A stretch of DNA of 64,000 nucleotides from Daucus carota subsp. sativus (Eukaryota > Streptophyta > Magnoliopsida > Apiales > Apiaceae): the NCBI RefSeq assembly GCF_001625215.2, contig NC_030386.2, positions 39,464,796 to 39,528,795 of the forward strand, read 5' to 3'. The stretch's first letter is position 1. Every line of letters begins with the position of its first letter. Position numbers and translations under genes: made by a program. Below are positions 11,510 to 24,500 of the stretch, piece by piece. A model generated the notes under the pieces. It was not told the origin of the DNA and made no database searches. It saw nothing but the letters and a program-made list of their open reading frames with translations.

Positions 11510-12145
11510 CGGTGATGCTTATAAATGTTATGTTCTGTAGTTGATTGGGCTTGTCATGATGGGATAACTTAAGTGTGTACTTGATTGTGCGGAGCATAAA
11601 TGGTGGTTTTCAAGCAGGAAGGAGCATAAATGGTGGTAGTAGTAGGAAAGAGAGAGTGTTTGTTGTGAAGCTCCGTAATAGCCTAATAGGTGATAGGGGA
11701 TTGTTATGCGTGTGCATGTAATTGTCACACTAGGTCTAAATAACAACGTTGTTTGTATGTTCCTTTCGTGTGTGATAAGGACTTCAATATATCGGCTTTT
11801 TGTTGTTGGTAGTTTTGTTTATGGTGTTTGTGAATTTTTGGAGACAAGACTAGTTCAGCCGAATTTTGATATGAACTATAAGTTGGACTTGTGTTATTAA
11901 TTGGTTGGGTTTTGGTAGGAGTACTGTTACTCTGTTAGACGTTTTCCTGTTGTGCATCTTACTATATCTTGGCATGTCTTACCTTCGCAAACATGTTTTG
12001 TAAATATACATGGAAAAATTTGGGAAAAAAAGGAAAAAATAAACATGGTGAGCTTTTTTATTAGATTAATTAAGTAAAAAATATGCGTCGTGTCTTCTTA
12101 AGTAGAAATAAATATTCACTCGCCAAGGAGTCTCAACTTAGGAGT
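11510..12145 (+). repeat. Single-copy counterpart of the 2290-4120 repeat, unit 2
   Basis: The block contains TGTGAAGCTCCGTAATAGCC, the GTCACACTAGGTCTAAATAA stretch and the TTTTGATATGAACTATAAG empty site for the hAT MITE found in unit 1. It anchors the alignment of the two tandem units and carries no recognised gene. Confidence 0.7.
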
Positions 12146-13055
12146 TGTATGTACGAGTATATATGGGCTAAATTAATATTAGTGTATTAAAGACACGACA
12201 AAACTCTATATTGTATCAACACCACATTATTAGTAATATAGTTAAAACATAGTTAAAGCAGCAATGGCAAACGTGGTTGTCTCCTTTGTCCTCTGCATGA
12301 TTCCCAGTGACAGTGAACAATCCCTCCAAAATGACGTTGTCAAAGAAGTTGCAGCGTCTAAGCCCAACAAGTCTTCTCTAGGGATTCTTTGAAACGCACA
12401 ATGACTCAATGAAGATGGGAGTTTCTTAAGAATGCACAATGAGTGGGTGATTGAGGGATGGGTGCCTGAACCCTCGATCTGTCCAAGACTTGTCCTGAAG
12501 ACTGAGGGATTTCATGGGTTCTGACCTGAATTTATAACTCCCATTCATTATGCATTTGCGTTTCAGAGAAGTCCTAGATGGTTGTGGGGAAGAGTTGTCG
12601 TACTCAGACCCCACATCTTCTTCGACAACGTTGTTTTAAAGGGGTTGTCCATTGTCATTGGAATTGACAGCTGCATTCATGCCATTGCGACTTTAATAGT
12701 ATTACTAGTAACTAGTAATAAGAAATGTGGTGTTTGTAAAATATAAGGTTTAGTGGTTTAGCCTTGTCTTAATACTAAAACTAATCTAAGCCCTGACTGT
12801 ATTTTTATATATATTGTACATAACCTTCAAGTTGAGACTCCTCAGCAACTGTTGAATAATTTTTTCTCGAAAAACATCAGATTTAATTATTGGGAGTCCA
12901 AAACTATTCATTTCCAACTCTCTTTTTTTTGCTAAATTATTCATTTCCAACTTAATCTAGTTCATAAAGAACTTGTGCCCCCCCCCCCCCCCCCCCCACC
13001 CCTATTTTCCCAAATATATATTAGCAAGGAGTGTTCGCAAAAGGTAACAGATTCC
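11980..13055. repeat. Large imperfect inverted repeat (foldback), unit 2
   Basis: The left arm (about 11980-12440) pairs with the right arm (about 12555-13055). GGAGTCTCAACTTAGG near 12127 faces AAGTTGAGACTCCTC near 12828, and GCAATGGCAAACGTGGTTGTC near 12260 faces its diverged complement near 12665. The right arm is fuller than in unit 1. A 30-base C-rich tract at about 12969-13000 interrupts the right arm. Arms of over 400 bp with a loop of roughly 100 bp would give a strong hairpin if transcribed. Confidence 0.7.
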
Positions 13056-13359
13056 TGTTTTAGGGGCTGTTTCATATTTTTTTTTTTGAAATGGTTGACT
13101 TTGGCTTATATGTGATAAGTGACATAAATGGATAGTAGAAAATGAAAGTGAATTGTTATTACCTAGCAAACCATATTTGGATACAGTGAAACTGAGATGT
13201 AGTAATATAAATTATACTCATATGCCCATTTCCATGCTGAAGAATTCCTTTGATGTTTGTATAGAGTGAATTGAGAGTGATAATTAGTGTTGGAAGTTAA
13301 ATTTGGGCCCAAAACGTAATACCTGCATGATAAAAGAAAGCGTAAAAAATATCGTCTAA

Positions 13360-13599
13360 ATCTTTCCCACAAAAGCCCAGAAATACCAAATCCAGGCCCA
13401 CCGGATTTTAAAAAAATTATATACCTAATAAAATTTTCAAGTGTTGAGTCCTCACGCCCTTGTTTTCACTCCCCGGTCATACTTATTTCATCCCCCCCAC
13501 CCCTCTCTCTCTCTCTCAACCCCCCCCCCCCCCCCCCCCTCTAGACACACACAAAACCCTCGCTTAGAAACTCGTTATATCTCTCTTAATCATCTTCAG
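13360..13599 (+). promoter_or_regulatory. SGS3 copy 2 promoter and 5' UTR exon
   Basis: The region parallels copy 1: AGGCCCACCGGATTTTA, TTTTCACTCCCCGGTCATAC, a CT/C-rich run, ACACACAAAACCCTCGC, and the donor ATCTTCAG|GTACATTT at 13599/13600. The leader intron runs to the acceptor at 15348, seven bases before the ATG. It is about 400 bp longer than in copy 1, partly from extra sequence around 14770-15060. Confidence 0.65.
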
Positions 13600-15355
13600 G
13601 TACATTTATTGCTCTATCTCCTCGATTATCTCACGGAGATCTTGTTTCAAAGCTTCGATTCTTTTGTCTGGTTGTATCTCTACATGCTTTAGCTTGATTT
13701 ATCGATTTTTTTACGGATTTAAAGCCTAGTCTATGTGTCCATTTGTGGTTTTTTGTGTTTGTTATCTGTTTATATGCGTATTTTTGTTGATTAAATTGAT
13801 TTATGCCTTGTGTTTGTTAGGGTTTTAGTACGGTATGCCGTTTTGTATGTGTTTGTGCTTGTTTTAGCGACTTTTTAGGGGTTTAGTGCTTAATTCATGT
13901 GTTCATTTGTGTTTTTTAGTTATTCATATGCGTATTTTGTTGATTACATTGATTTAGGGCTCGTGTTTGTTAGGGTTTTAATACACTAAGGTGTTTTGTA
14001 TGTGTTTGTACTGTTTTTGGGAGTAAAACTTATGTATACACCATATATACTTGTTTATGTTTTTGATGTTGTTTTCTGTGTATTCTATAGTATTTTTTTT
14101 CGGTGTTTGAACATTATTTTTTGTGATTTCAGGGGTGTTAAGCTCAATCTATGTGTATATCTGTTTTTTTAATTGTTTTTTAGGTGTTTAAATTCATGTT
14201 TTGTTGATTAAAAGGCTTTAGAGTTCATATTTGTTAGACTTATTATACTGTAAGTTGTTTTTTATGTGTTCTTATGGTTATTGTTGCTGCAAATGTTTTT
14301 CTTGCATGTCAAAAGTGTATATACGAATTTACGATCTTGACTTGTTTGATGTAATTGTGTGCGCTGTTATATTTACTTATATTAGCTTATGTGTTTTTTG
14401 GTATTTTGAACTTGTTTTTGTGATTCAAGGGGTTTTAATCTTGATCTATGTGTGCAGTTGTATTTTTGCCTGTTTATTTTCATGTTTTAAAGTTTTTTAA
14501 TAATAAAATAACTTTGGGCCTTATAAAATGTTCCTTTAGTGTGTGTTTTTGTTGTTGCTATTGTTATATCCCCATGTGTATGTATATATGACAATCTTAG
14601 CTCCTGTGGGATTTTTGTTCTTGTTCTATATATCTACTATATTTCCGTGCTTTTATATTTTCCTATATTGTATCGGTTTGTGTTGTTGTACTGTTTTAAG
14701 CTTAATCTATGTGATCAATTGTTGTTTTTTATTGTTTAGTTAGATGTTTTGATGATCAGAACACTTTAAGATGAATATTTGGTTTGGTTTCAAACTTGAA
14801 AGTGTTTTTTATGTGTCTATATGCTTGTCATTTTTAAATGATAACCATAAATGAGGTCTTTGTTGAACAAACATAAAGGACATTGTTAGCCTTTGTGGAA
14901 TTTTGTGTTTTCCCCAGTTGAGTTAAAAAAAATTTGCATGCAGAACACTTATACATATATTCCTTGATTTTCACTTATGTTTGTCCCTGAGTTTCTGCTA
15001 TATGTGTTAGTAGAAGGGTATCAAATCTTCATTATTTTTTTCTGTAAGATATTTTCCTTTAGACATGGATGTTCAAAGTATGAAGTGGTCCGTGGTCCAT
15101 GTGTGCTGATAATTAGCCTTTTACTTTTGGTACTAGTCCTATGTTTTGGATTATTATTTTTTTAACTTGTCACTTTGTGTTTATACTTTATATTATTGTA
15201 ATATTTGTTATATGCTAAATGTGTATCATAATTTGTGTAAATATACATTACTGACTGATGTCCCATGATCCCACTTTTACGAGTTGAGATTTCTGTCACA
15301 ACATGTTTTTTTAATGATATTTTGCTTTCGAAACTGTGTTTGGACCAGTTAAAGT

Positions 15356-18300
15356 ATGAGTTCGAGAAGAGGGGGCGGATCTGGTGCAAGACTACCTGCT
15401 GCTGGTGGAACTGGTAAAGCGAAAGGCAAAAATGTTTCCCAAGTTTCTGATAGTTGGGCCGATCCAGTAGCTGATTGGGTGTCAGATATAAGTCTCGATT
15501 CTGAACAAGATGGAGGCTGGAGGGAGGTTGCGAGAAAGCCCCGAAAAAATTCTGTTGGAAATGTGGGGAGTCTGTATCCAGGGACAAAAGTATCAGGTAA
15601 TCCCTGGACTGGGTCTAAGGGGACTTCAAATGCATGGACAGGACCTAAGCAGCCCGCCAATGCCTGGGCGGGGAAGGGTTCTGTGAATGCCTTTGCAGCA
15701 CCAGCAGGTAACAATAAATGGCCTTCTGCTGGCAGAGGAGTTTGGAACCAGTCATCCTCAATAGTGTATGAGAACATCTATGATCAACCAGCTGTTATTC
15801 CTCCTCCTCTTGAGGATGGATGGCAATGGCGTAATAACACATCTCAGGTAGCAAATTCTGGTAATGTATCTGCTTCAAACCCTGCCGATGCTACGTATGA
15901 CGAGGAGGAAGAGAGACATGATGATAACGACGGTGACGAAGATGATTTTAATACTGAAGATATATATGACTCGGAAGAATATGACTCGGATGAAAGCCAG
16001 AAGAGTCACGAAACTCTCAAGAAGACCTCATCGCTCAAGGGTTTTTTCAAAACCCTAGATGAGATGAATATAGAGGAAATTAGTGAACCTGGTAGGGAGT
16101 GGCACTGCCCAGCCTGTGCTGGTGGACCTGGTGCTATTGACTGGTATCGTGGACTGCAGGCCTTGACGACCCATGCTAAAACTAAAGGCAAAAGAAGGGC
16201 AAAAGCCCACAGGCTACTTGCCCAACTCTTGGGTGAGGAGCTGCGTTTGAGGGGAGCTTCCGTGATCCCTGCTGGTGAAGCGTTTGGCAAGTGGAAAGGT
16301 TTGAACGAAAACGTTGTAAGAGACAGGAAAATAGTTTGGCCTCCAATGGTGATGGTCATGAACACACAATTGGACCAAGATGACAACGGAAAGGTAAATT
16401 TCTTTTTATATGCTATTATATAATGCACCCTTGATTTTTAGAGTGACGAATCTAGCTTTCCACGGGAATGCTGACGAGCATATGTTAATCAAACCTTTCT
16501 TCATCTGCTGTTCCTTGGGCCTTACCTTTTAATTCACTTTTTGCATTTTCAGTGGCTTGGCATGGGAAATGCTGAGCTTCTCGAGTACTTCAATGCTTAT
16601 GAAGCCGTGAAGTCCCGGCATTCTTATGGGCCGCAAGGGCATCGAGGTATCAGTGTCCTGATCTTTGAGGCCTTCGCTGTTGGTTTTTTGGAGGCTGAGC
16701 GATTAAGCAAGCATTTCGAGGAGGAAGGAACAAATCGTGAAACTTGGGCTCGTCGTCAGAAGTTGTTTCTTCCTGGCGGGCAGCGTTTGCTGTATGGTTA
16801 TTTGGCAGAAAAAGGAGATATTGATTATTTTAACCAGCATTCGCACGGTACAATATTTTTTACCATTATTTGTGTTAAAAGTACCAATTCCCTCACTTTC
16901 CTCCTTTATTTTCTTAAAAGTTTATATTATTTATCTTTGTTGGGTAGGCAAAACCAAACTGAAATTTGAATTGAGGTCCTATGAAGAGATGGTTGTCAAT
17001 CCAATGAGGCAGATGAATGAGGACAATCATCTCCTCAACTACTACAAGAAAAGAGCTCTCGAGGAGAGTAAACAGGCCAAAGTATATCATGATTCGTTTT
17101 CTGCTGTGTCTGACAAATTGCGCAAGACCCAGGAAGAGAATCGCATAGTGCGACAAATGACAAAAGCGCATCATGAGGAAAACAGGGAGAAGGTAATGAG
17201 TGATCCTTTCTGATAAATAGTGAAAAACTGAAAATATTTATATGGCTTTATGGAGTGTGTACAAAGCTGCCTCACGATTCACTTAAATATTGTGTCACCT
17301 GTTCGTAATACTTGTTTTCTTAATTATAAAGTTTATTCTTTGAACAAGTCATCTTAAGTTCTATATGATATATTCTTGTTATTGTTCAACTACTATCTCG
17401 ACAGACATTGTATTTATCTGCACTTCTTGTTAATTTTTGTGTACTTGGAGGCACATCCTTAGCTTGTTCAGTTTTCGGAGAGTAGTAATAGTACGACATC
17501 TCTTTAGACTCCAATCTCCATTATGAATTATAGACTATCTATTTTTACATATTTGTTTGTATTATCAAGTTATTCGGTGACAGTTATCAGTATACATATT
17601 ATTCTTTACTTTTGAAATGTTTCCTTTCCTCAATTTTCTGTCACATTTGTAGTTGTCAGCTTCTGTTTTCTGATTGATCCTAGTTTGTTATGTGACATTT
17701 CTAGTTGTCAGGTCCATTTTCTAACTGTTCCCAGCTTGTTATGTCACAGTTGTATTTTTCAGCTTCATTTTTCATTGTTGGCAATGAATCTTTTTTAGCT
17801 TCTTGGTGCATTTCTAACTGGTGTTGGGAATTGCAATTTTATTTTTTTAGATGGACTACCAAGAAGAATTTTATAAAGAGCAAATCAAGCTTATCCATGA
17901 AGCCCGCGTTGAGGAGGAGGAGAAATTCGAGAAGATACAGCAGGAGAAACGGCATCAGATGAAGATTTATATGGAGAAACCCTCTTTAGCAGAGGACCGC
18001 CAATTCAGGTAAGATGCAAATAGTATATTGGAGGTGTTACTCATGTTTATGCTTTATCCGCATGTTCTTTTTCTGTGATGTAAAAAATCTTCTGTTTACA
18101 TATAATGCCGATAATAACAGTTTCTGCATGATGGGGATGCTAGTAAACGCTTCTCTCGGCTTTGTTTGTCTTTCAGTTGTAGATTGATTGCTTTTCTAAA
18201 TTGTGTTGCCGGTTTTGCTTACAAAGTATTAGTCAGTATGTAGTCATATTCTTTCTCACTGATTCTTTAGTGTATTATTTATGATTTGCATCATGTCCTC

Positions 18301-18769
18301 TTTTTACGGAGCTTGTAAGCCCTTTTTGCTCTTTTTTTTTTCTTGTGATGCAATTTATATCAATCGCCTTACTGCTAGAGCTCGTGCTAAATATCTTGTG
18401 TGCTAGTTGCTTTGTGAATTTACAAGGAAAAGGATATTGTTAAGTTTTCCCTTTAAAGATATGTTTGTTATTTTGCTGTCCCGATTTGTAGTGATCATTA
18501 GTTACATTCCTTGTGTTTATACCTTCTTTTCTTTTTCGGGCTCTTAAAATAGGATCGACAAGGGAGCTTCATTGATTTTGTCTCAGCAGAAAGAGATGGA
18601 CAACTTTGCTGAAGAAAGGGACAAGCTTCTTAATAATCTGGAACTGAGGAAGGCCGAGTTGGCGAGGCTCCGTTTCCAGGAGGATATAAGCCTAGAGAAG
18701 GAGTTTAATGCACAGTTAACTTGGTTGATGGAAAAATACTCCAGAGGGAAATCACCAGATATGTCCTGA
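15356..18769 (+). CDS. SGS3: SGS3, copy 2 (650 aa)
   Basis: This is the downstream member of the direct tandem SGS3 pair, with the same role in RDR6-dependent siRNA production. Exons are 15356-16393, 16553-16847, 16948-17192, 17851-18008 and 18553-18769, each the same length as in copy 1, giving 650 aa. The first coding exon differs from copy 1 at only about nine residues, for example WREVA for WKEVA and LLGEEL for LLDEEL beside the zf-XS finger. The last exon differs at about 17 of 72 residues and keeps the coiled-coil character. The WHCPAC finger and XS domain are intact. Nothing suggests a pseudogene. The sharp change in divergence along the gene points to gene conversion of the 5' part. 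Confidence 0.95.
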
Positions 18770-19961
18770 GGAGAGAAAGGACTCTGAGAGATGCCCCAGC
18801 GGAACTTGTTCTAAATTTAATGCATTTTTAGATTCATAAAACTGAGAAACTTTTGGTGAAACTTTTGGTGAAACTTATGACATGAAGCTTTAGGCTTGCT
18901 ATCACAGCTGCTTGGCACTACCTGAGACCCAGAACTTAGCAATTACAAAAAGCAAGTTTCAATTTGCTTTTAGCGAATCTCTGATGAATTTTGTTTAAAA
19001 TGGTTTTCTTTGAAAAAACCCATTATTATTGTTGCTGTTTAAATGCTGTTTTTTTTTTGTTGGTCTTGCATTGACTGTTTTATGTTTGTTACATTTGAGT
19101 TGACCATGGGATGATCTCAGTGACTTCAGGTTTTAGGCTTACACATTGCATAGGCTTCTGCGACCCGTCACAATATCTAGCTTTATTTTTTCCCGCCCTG
19201 ATATTTTGGATCGTCTTCTTAATGCTGCCTTAGAGAACTGAGATGATTACCTGAAGTCTTAGCCTTCTTTTAACACCCCATTGTTACTATTGTTGACTGT
19301 TTTTTTGGTTGTCTTGCACAGTTGTGATTGTTTTAGGTTTGCAGCCTTTGAATTGTCCATAGTGCAATTCAGGTTTTAGGTTTACAGTCCAGTTACCTCG
19401 TCTAATTCTATTTCTCGTCTTGCCTGCTATGAAGCTTGATAAGAAGGATCTGATAAAGATTGCTAGAGATTATCGAGATCACTTAACATCTCTTTCAACT
19501 CTGTATCCATCCCCGCCGTTGCTGATTGCTTCTTCACAGTCCCTCGATAAATCTAGAAATTAAATTCTCTTTTTTTTCTAAAAAACAAACGTGCATTCGA
19601 CTGGGATTTCAAAGATTTTTTTTTTCATGAAATCCGAAAATTTTCAATTAGAATTGTTTAAAATCCATTAAAATACTGGGTATTCAATTGGATTTTAAAT
19701 TATGCTACAAATATGATGGCATTAACCAAGATTTTAGATCATGCTTAAAAATCCGATGTTATTCAATTGCGATTGTTTAAAATCTATTGAAATCTGATGG
19801 TATGCAAATGTTGATCGTAACGTTCCATAACTGATCAAGAGGATTAAGCTGTAGATACATGCAATATGCAATTCAAAAAATAAAACATTCATAAGGATCT
19901 CAAAACTCAAACGAAGTAGTGCTCCAATTGGCCGAATATTCTTATATAATCTTAAAACATA
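18770..19961. other. SGS3-2 3' flank with a duplicated segment and a small exon-like ORF
   Basis: After about 200 bp of 3' UTR-like sequence, two related stretches around 19050-19200 and 19280-19420 share GTTTTAGG-type words and CTTCAGGTTTTAGG, suggesting an old local duplication. At 19429-19563 an ATG opens 44 codons beginning MKLDKKDLIKIARDYRDHL, followed by a Pro-rich stretch and a TAA. The composition is protein-like, but I do not recognise it. It may be the last exon of a lost gene. The rest is AT-rich. Confidence 0.4.
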
Positions 19962-20188
19962 CTCCCTCCGTCTCACCAGGTTCTTTATGTTACTTTTTAG
20001 CAAGCATTTTAAGGCTCCTATAAAGTATACTTATATTATATATTTATTTTTAAAAAAATCCTTAAAAAAAGTTTGACGTTTAAATTTTTATTTAAAAAAA
20101 CATTATTAAACTATACTTTATATAAGAGCCTCAAAATGCGTGCAAACAGTAAACGTAAACATCCTGTTGGGTGGTGAGACGGAGGGAG
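19962..20188. mobile_element. Stowaway-type MITE (Tc1/mariner), 227 bp
   Basis: The ends are CTCCCTCCGTC and its complement GACGGAGGGAG, flanked by TA on both sides (19960-19961 and 20189-20190). Interior arms also pair (TCTCACCA...TGGTGAGA). There is no coding capacity. It lies at the 3' edge of the RNase T2-like pseudogene. Confidence 0.85.
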
Positions 20189-20200
20189 TATGTGATTTGC

Positions 20201-20676
20201 CTACAAACTAGGAACAAGAAAAGTAAAATCACCGTCACACTGCCTCTTGATGTTGTTACCTCGTCCTAGAGGGCAATCTATATAAGAATACCCATCTGTT
20301 TTATCTAAACATATATAAATTTCGTACAAGTACAAAACAGTCCGGTATCTACGACACGAGATGTATATATTCTTGCCTTGCATTACATGCCTGAGAGCAT
20401 GTATGATAGCTTGTTTATTATACGTGTATTGGGCGTCGAATTTAATCTGGTTTGCTTGCAATGCAGCACGCAAATCAAGTCGTTGACGGGCTCTTATCCC
20501 GTCTCTGCCCACACGTCATTGGCTTGAAGTCCATGTTTAGTCCATTCTTGCTCCCAGAAAACACGGTTAGGCTTCTTGGTGATAGATTTCCAGGATATCT
20601 TCATATCCTCTTCCACTTTTTCAAACTGGATTGAAAAATTGAAATAAGACAAATTAATACCATATAACTGATTCAA
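20201..20676 (-). pseudogene. RNase T2 / S-RNase-like pseudogene fragment
   Basis: RNase T2 enzymes are secreted or vacuolar RNases that include plant S-RNases. On the minus strand the second conserved region is visible (FWEQEWTKHG, normally FWEHEWxKHGTC). The C-terminal half follows in another frame: a YTYNKQAI-type stretch, NIYISC, LYEIYICLDKT and YIDCP, in the family's order. It is broken in three ways. The N-terminal part with the first catalytic His is absent. A frameshift lies near 20500, where the two readings overlap. The expected Cys after KHG is missing (KHGLQ). A Stowaway MITE ends about 12 bp beyond it. Family assignment is confident; loss of function is inferred. Confidence 0.8.
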
Positions 20677-21551
20677 ACGGGATTTGGGTAAATACTAATA
20701 ACAGGTCAAAATTTTAGGTCAAAAAGGGGTGACAATTTCAAACAGATCATATTCGTGTCAGCAATCGGGTCAATTTCAGGTTAAGCTAAAATCATCTAAA
20801 ATTGAATAAAACTGAAAATTGAAGTTATTAGAAATGAAATACTCATTTTGGGTTCATTTCGTGTCAATCGGATGATTTTCGGATCACTTTCGGATTTTGT
20901 CTCGGTAAATCTGGTTGCGGGTTCAGGTCGGGTTCGAGTAGTGTCTATATTGCCGGCCCGCCAAAAACTGATTCCCCAAATGAAGACGACCTTATGCATA
21001 AACAACTGACAGGTAGCTTTAACTAGTTACAAACCTAACAAAATGTTCAACTAGAGGAACTTTTCATTAGCTCTTGCTTCAGGGTAAGGTAATCATTTGA
21101 GTTCTCTAAATATGGCAGCTGGGCCACAGAAGCCGATGCTACGGGTAAACTTGAAACCTGAAGTGCACTCAGGTCATTCACTGGAAGATTCGAAGGACAA
21201 GTGTGCAACCATATACAGTAACAGTCAAGTGCAAGAACTTCATCACAAAGACCCACAAAACAAAAGCATTTTAACAAAACTTCATCACAGAACTTTAACG
21301 GCAACAATAATTGGGTTCGAAAAAAACCATTTCACAGAACTTCATCACAAAGACCCACAAAAAGGAAATTAAAACTTGATTTTTGTAATTACTTAGTTCT
21401 GAGTCTCAAGTAACTGCCAAGCAGTTGTGACTGGAAGACTAAAGCTTCATGTCTTAAGTTTCACCGCAAGTTTCTTAGTTTCATTAATCTAAAAAACGCA
21501 TTAAGATTGGACCAAGTTCTGCTGCTGCATCTCTTAGACTCCTTTCTCTCC
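20677..21551. other. Spacer and SGS3-3 3' flank
   Basis: From about 21400 to 21551 the minus-strand reading resembles the 3' UTRs of SGS3 copies 1 and 2, with GACATGAAGCTTTAG and AACTTGGTCCAATCTTAATG. The rest shows no supported gene. Short tandem-like words CTTCATCACAAAGACCCACAA occur twice near 21238 and 21340. Confidence 0.45.
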
Positions 21552-24500
21552 TCAGGAGATATCAGGTGCTTGTCCTCGGCTGTACTTCTCCATCAGCCGA
21601 GCCAACTCAGCATCAAACTCCTTCTCTAGCTTAACATCCTCCTCGTAGCGCAGCCTCTTTAACTCAGCCTTCCTATCTTCCAGATCTTTTAGAAGTTTGT
21701 CCCTTTCTTCAGCAAAATCATCCATCTCTTTCTGCTGAGACAAAATCAATGTAGCGCCCTTTTTGATCCTATTTCAAGAACCCAAAAGAGAAAAGAAGGT
21801 ATAAACACAAGGAATGTAACTAATTATCCCTACGAATCCATACATTGAAAAAAATATATATATCTTTACAGGTAAAACTTACCAATATCCTCAACAAACT
21901 TACACGATAAAACTAGCACACAAGAAATTTGGCACGAGCTCTAGCAGTTAGTCTCATGATATAAATTGCAACCCCAGAAAAAAGAGGAAAAAGGGCTTAC
22001 AGGCTCAGTAAAAAAGAGGTTACTCATGATGCAATTCATAAATAAATAATACAATAAAGAATCAGTGAGAAAGAAGATAACTACATACCGACTATAATTC
22101 GTAAGCAAGAACGGTAACACAATTTAGAAATGAAGTCAATCTATAACTGACAGGCAAACAAAGCCAAGGGAAGCGTATACAAGCATCCCCATCAAGCTGA
22201 AACTACTAATACCAGCATAAAATGTGAACTGCAGATTTTATACATCACACAAATAGAACATGTGCATACAGCATAAACATGAGCAACCCCTCACATATAC
22301 TATATGCATCATACCTGAATTGGCGGTCCTCTGCAGAAGAGGGATTCTCCATATAACTTTTCATCTCCTCCCGTTTCTCCTGCTGTATCTTCTCGAATTT
22401 TTCCTCCTTCTCAATGCGGGCTTCATGGATAAGCCTGATTTGCTCTTTAAAAAATTCTTCTTGGTAGTCCATCTATAAATTTTGAAATTCCCAACATCAG
22501 TTAGAATAGCACCACAAAGCTAAAAAATAATCATTGCCAGCAATGACAAAAATGAAGCTGACAACTACAATTATAACATATCAACCTGGAAACAATTAGA
22601 AAACTGGAGCTGACAGCTACAAATGTAACATAACAATTGAGGAAACAAGCCATTACTAGAAGTAATTTATAGCATGTAAATGATAACTGTCACCAAATCA
22701 CTTAATAATAAATACATATACATATAGCGAATGTATAACTGATAAAGGAGACTAAAGAGAAGTTTTACTATTTTCTCTGTGAAAAATGAACAAGAATGTG
22801 CCTTCAGGATAAAATGAAGCAAAAAATGAACAAAAAGTGCAAAAAAAATAATGTGTCAGAATAGTAGCTGAACAATAACAAGTGTATATCAATTAGAACT
22901 TGGAATAACTTATTCGATGTATAAACTTTACATTTTAGGAAAAAATTATTACAAACAGGAGATGCATTATGTTAGTTAATCATGAAGCAGAGACAAGATA
23001 CACTTTTACACATTTCCATACCAGTCATTAAGATATTTTCACTGTATATAAAAAAAAATCACTGATTACCTGCTCCTTATTTTCTTCATGATGCAACTTT
23101 GTACGCTGTCGCACTATACGATTCTCTTCTTGGGTCTTGCGCAATTTGTCAGCCACAGCATCAAACGAATCTTTGAGTACTTTTACCTGTTTCTTCTCCT
23201 TGACAACTCTGGTCTTGTAGTAGTTGAGGAGATGATTGTCCTCACTCATTTGCTTCATTGGATTGACAACCATCTCTTCGTAGGACCTCAATTCAAACTT
23301 TAGTTTGGATTTGCCTAGCCAATCAATGATAAGCAAAATCTACTTTTAACAAAACAATAGGAAGAAACTGAAAGATTTGGTAATTTTAACACATAAGGGT
23401 GAAAAAATATTGTACCCTGCGAATGCTGGTTAAAATAGTCGATATCTCCTTTCTCTGCCATGTAACCATAAAGCAAACGCTGTCCGCCGGGAAGAAACTT
23501 CTGCTGACGACGAGCCCAAGCTTCACGATTCGTTCCCTCATCCTCAAAATGCTTGCTTAATCGCTCAGCCTCCAAAAAACCAACAGCCGAAGCCTCAAAG
23601 ATAAGGACACTGATACCTCGATGCCCTTGCGGGCCATAAGAATGCCGAGACCTAACAGCTTCATAAGCATTAAAGCAATCGAGGAGCTCTGCGTTTCCCA
23701 TGCCAAGCCACTGAAAATGTAACAAGTAAAAAGGCAAGGGAGGACGAACAGACAAAGAAAGGTTTAATCATCAGAAGCTACGCAACATTACAATAGAAAG
23801 CTAGATTTCTTACTAGAAAAACAAAGGGAGCATTATATAATAACATAGTAAAAGAAAATTACCTTTCCATTGTCATCTCTGTCCAATTGTGTGTTCATGA
23901 TCATCACCATCGGAGGCCAAACTATTTCCCTGTCTCTGACAACATTTTCATTCAAACCTTTCCATTTGCCAAAGGCTTCACCAGCAGGGATAACAGATGT
24001 TCCCCTCCTGCGCAGCTCCTCATCCAAAAGTTGAGCAAGTACCCTGTGGGCTTTTGCCCTTCTTTTGCCTTTAGTTTTAGCATGAGTCATCAGGGGCTGC
24101 AGTCCACGATACCAGTCGATAGCACCAGGCCCTCCAGCACATGCTGGGCAGTGCCACTGCCTATCAGGTTCAGTAATTTCCTCTACTTTCATCTCATCCA
24201 GGGTTTTAAAGAAACCCTTAAGTAATGAGGTCTTCTTGAGAGTTTCGTGGCTCTTTTGGCTTTCATCAGAGTCATATTCATCTGAATCATATATATCTTC
24301 AGTATTAAAGTCATCTTCATCACCATCATTTTCATCATAACTCTCTTCCTCTTTGTCATATGTAGCATCGACAGGGTTTAAAGCAGATACATTACCCACC
24401 TTTCCAACCTGAGAAGTGTTATTACGCCATTGCCATCCATTCTCAAGAGGAGGAGGAATAACAACCGGTTGATCAAAACTGTTACCATACTCTATGGAGG

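Noticed and set aside
12969-13000. C-tract as a functional G-quadruplex-like element
   Set aside because: Similar long C-tracts occur at 5449 and 13520, and such homopolymers are prone to sequencing and assembly error; no independent support.
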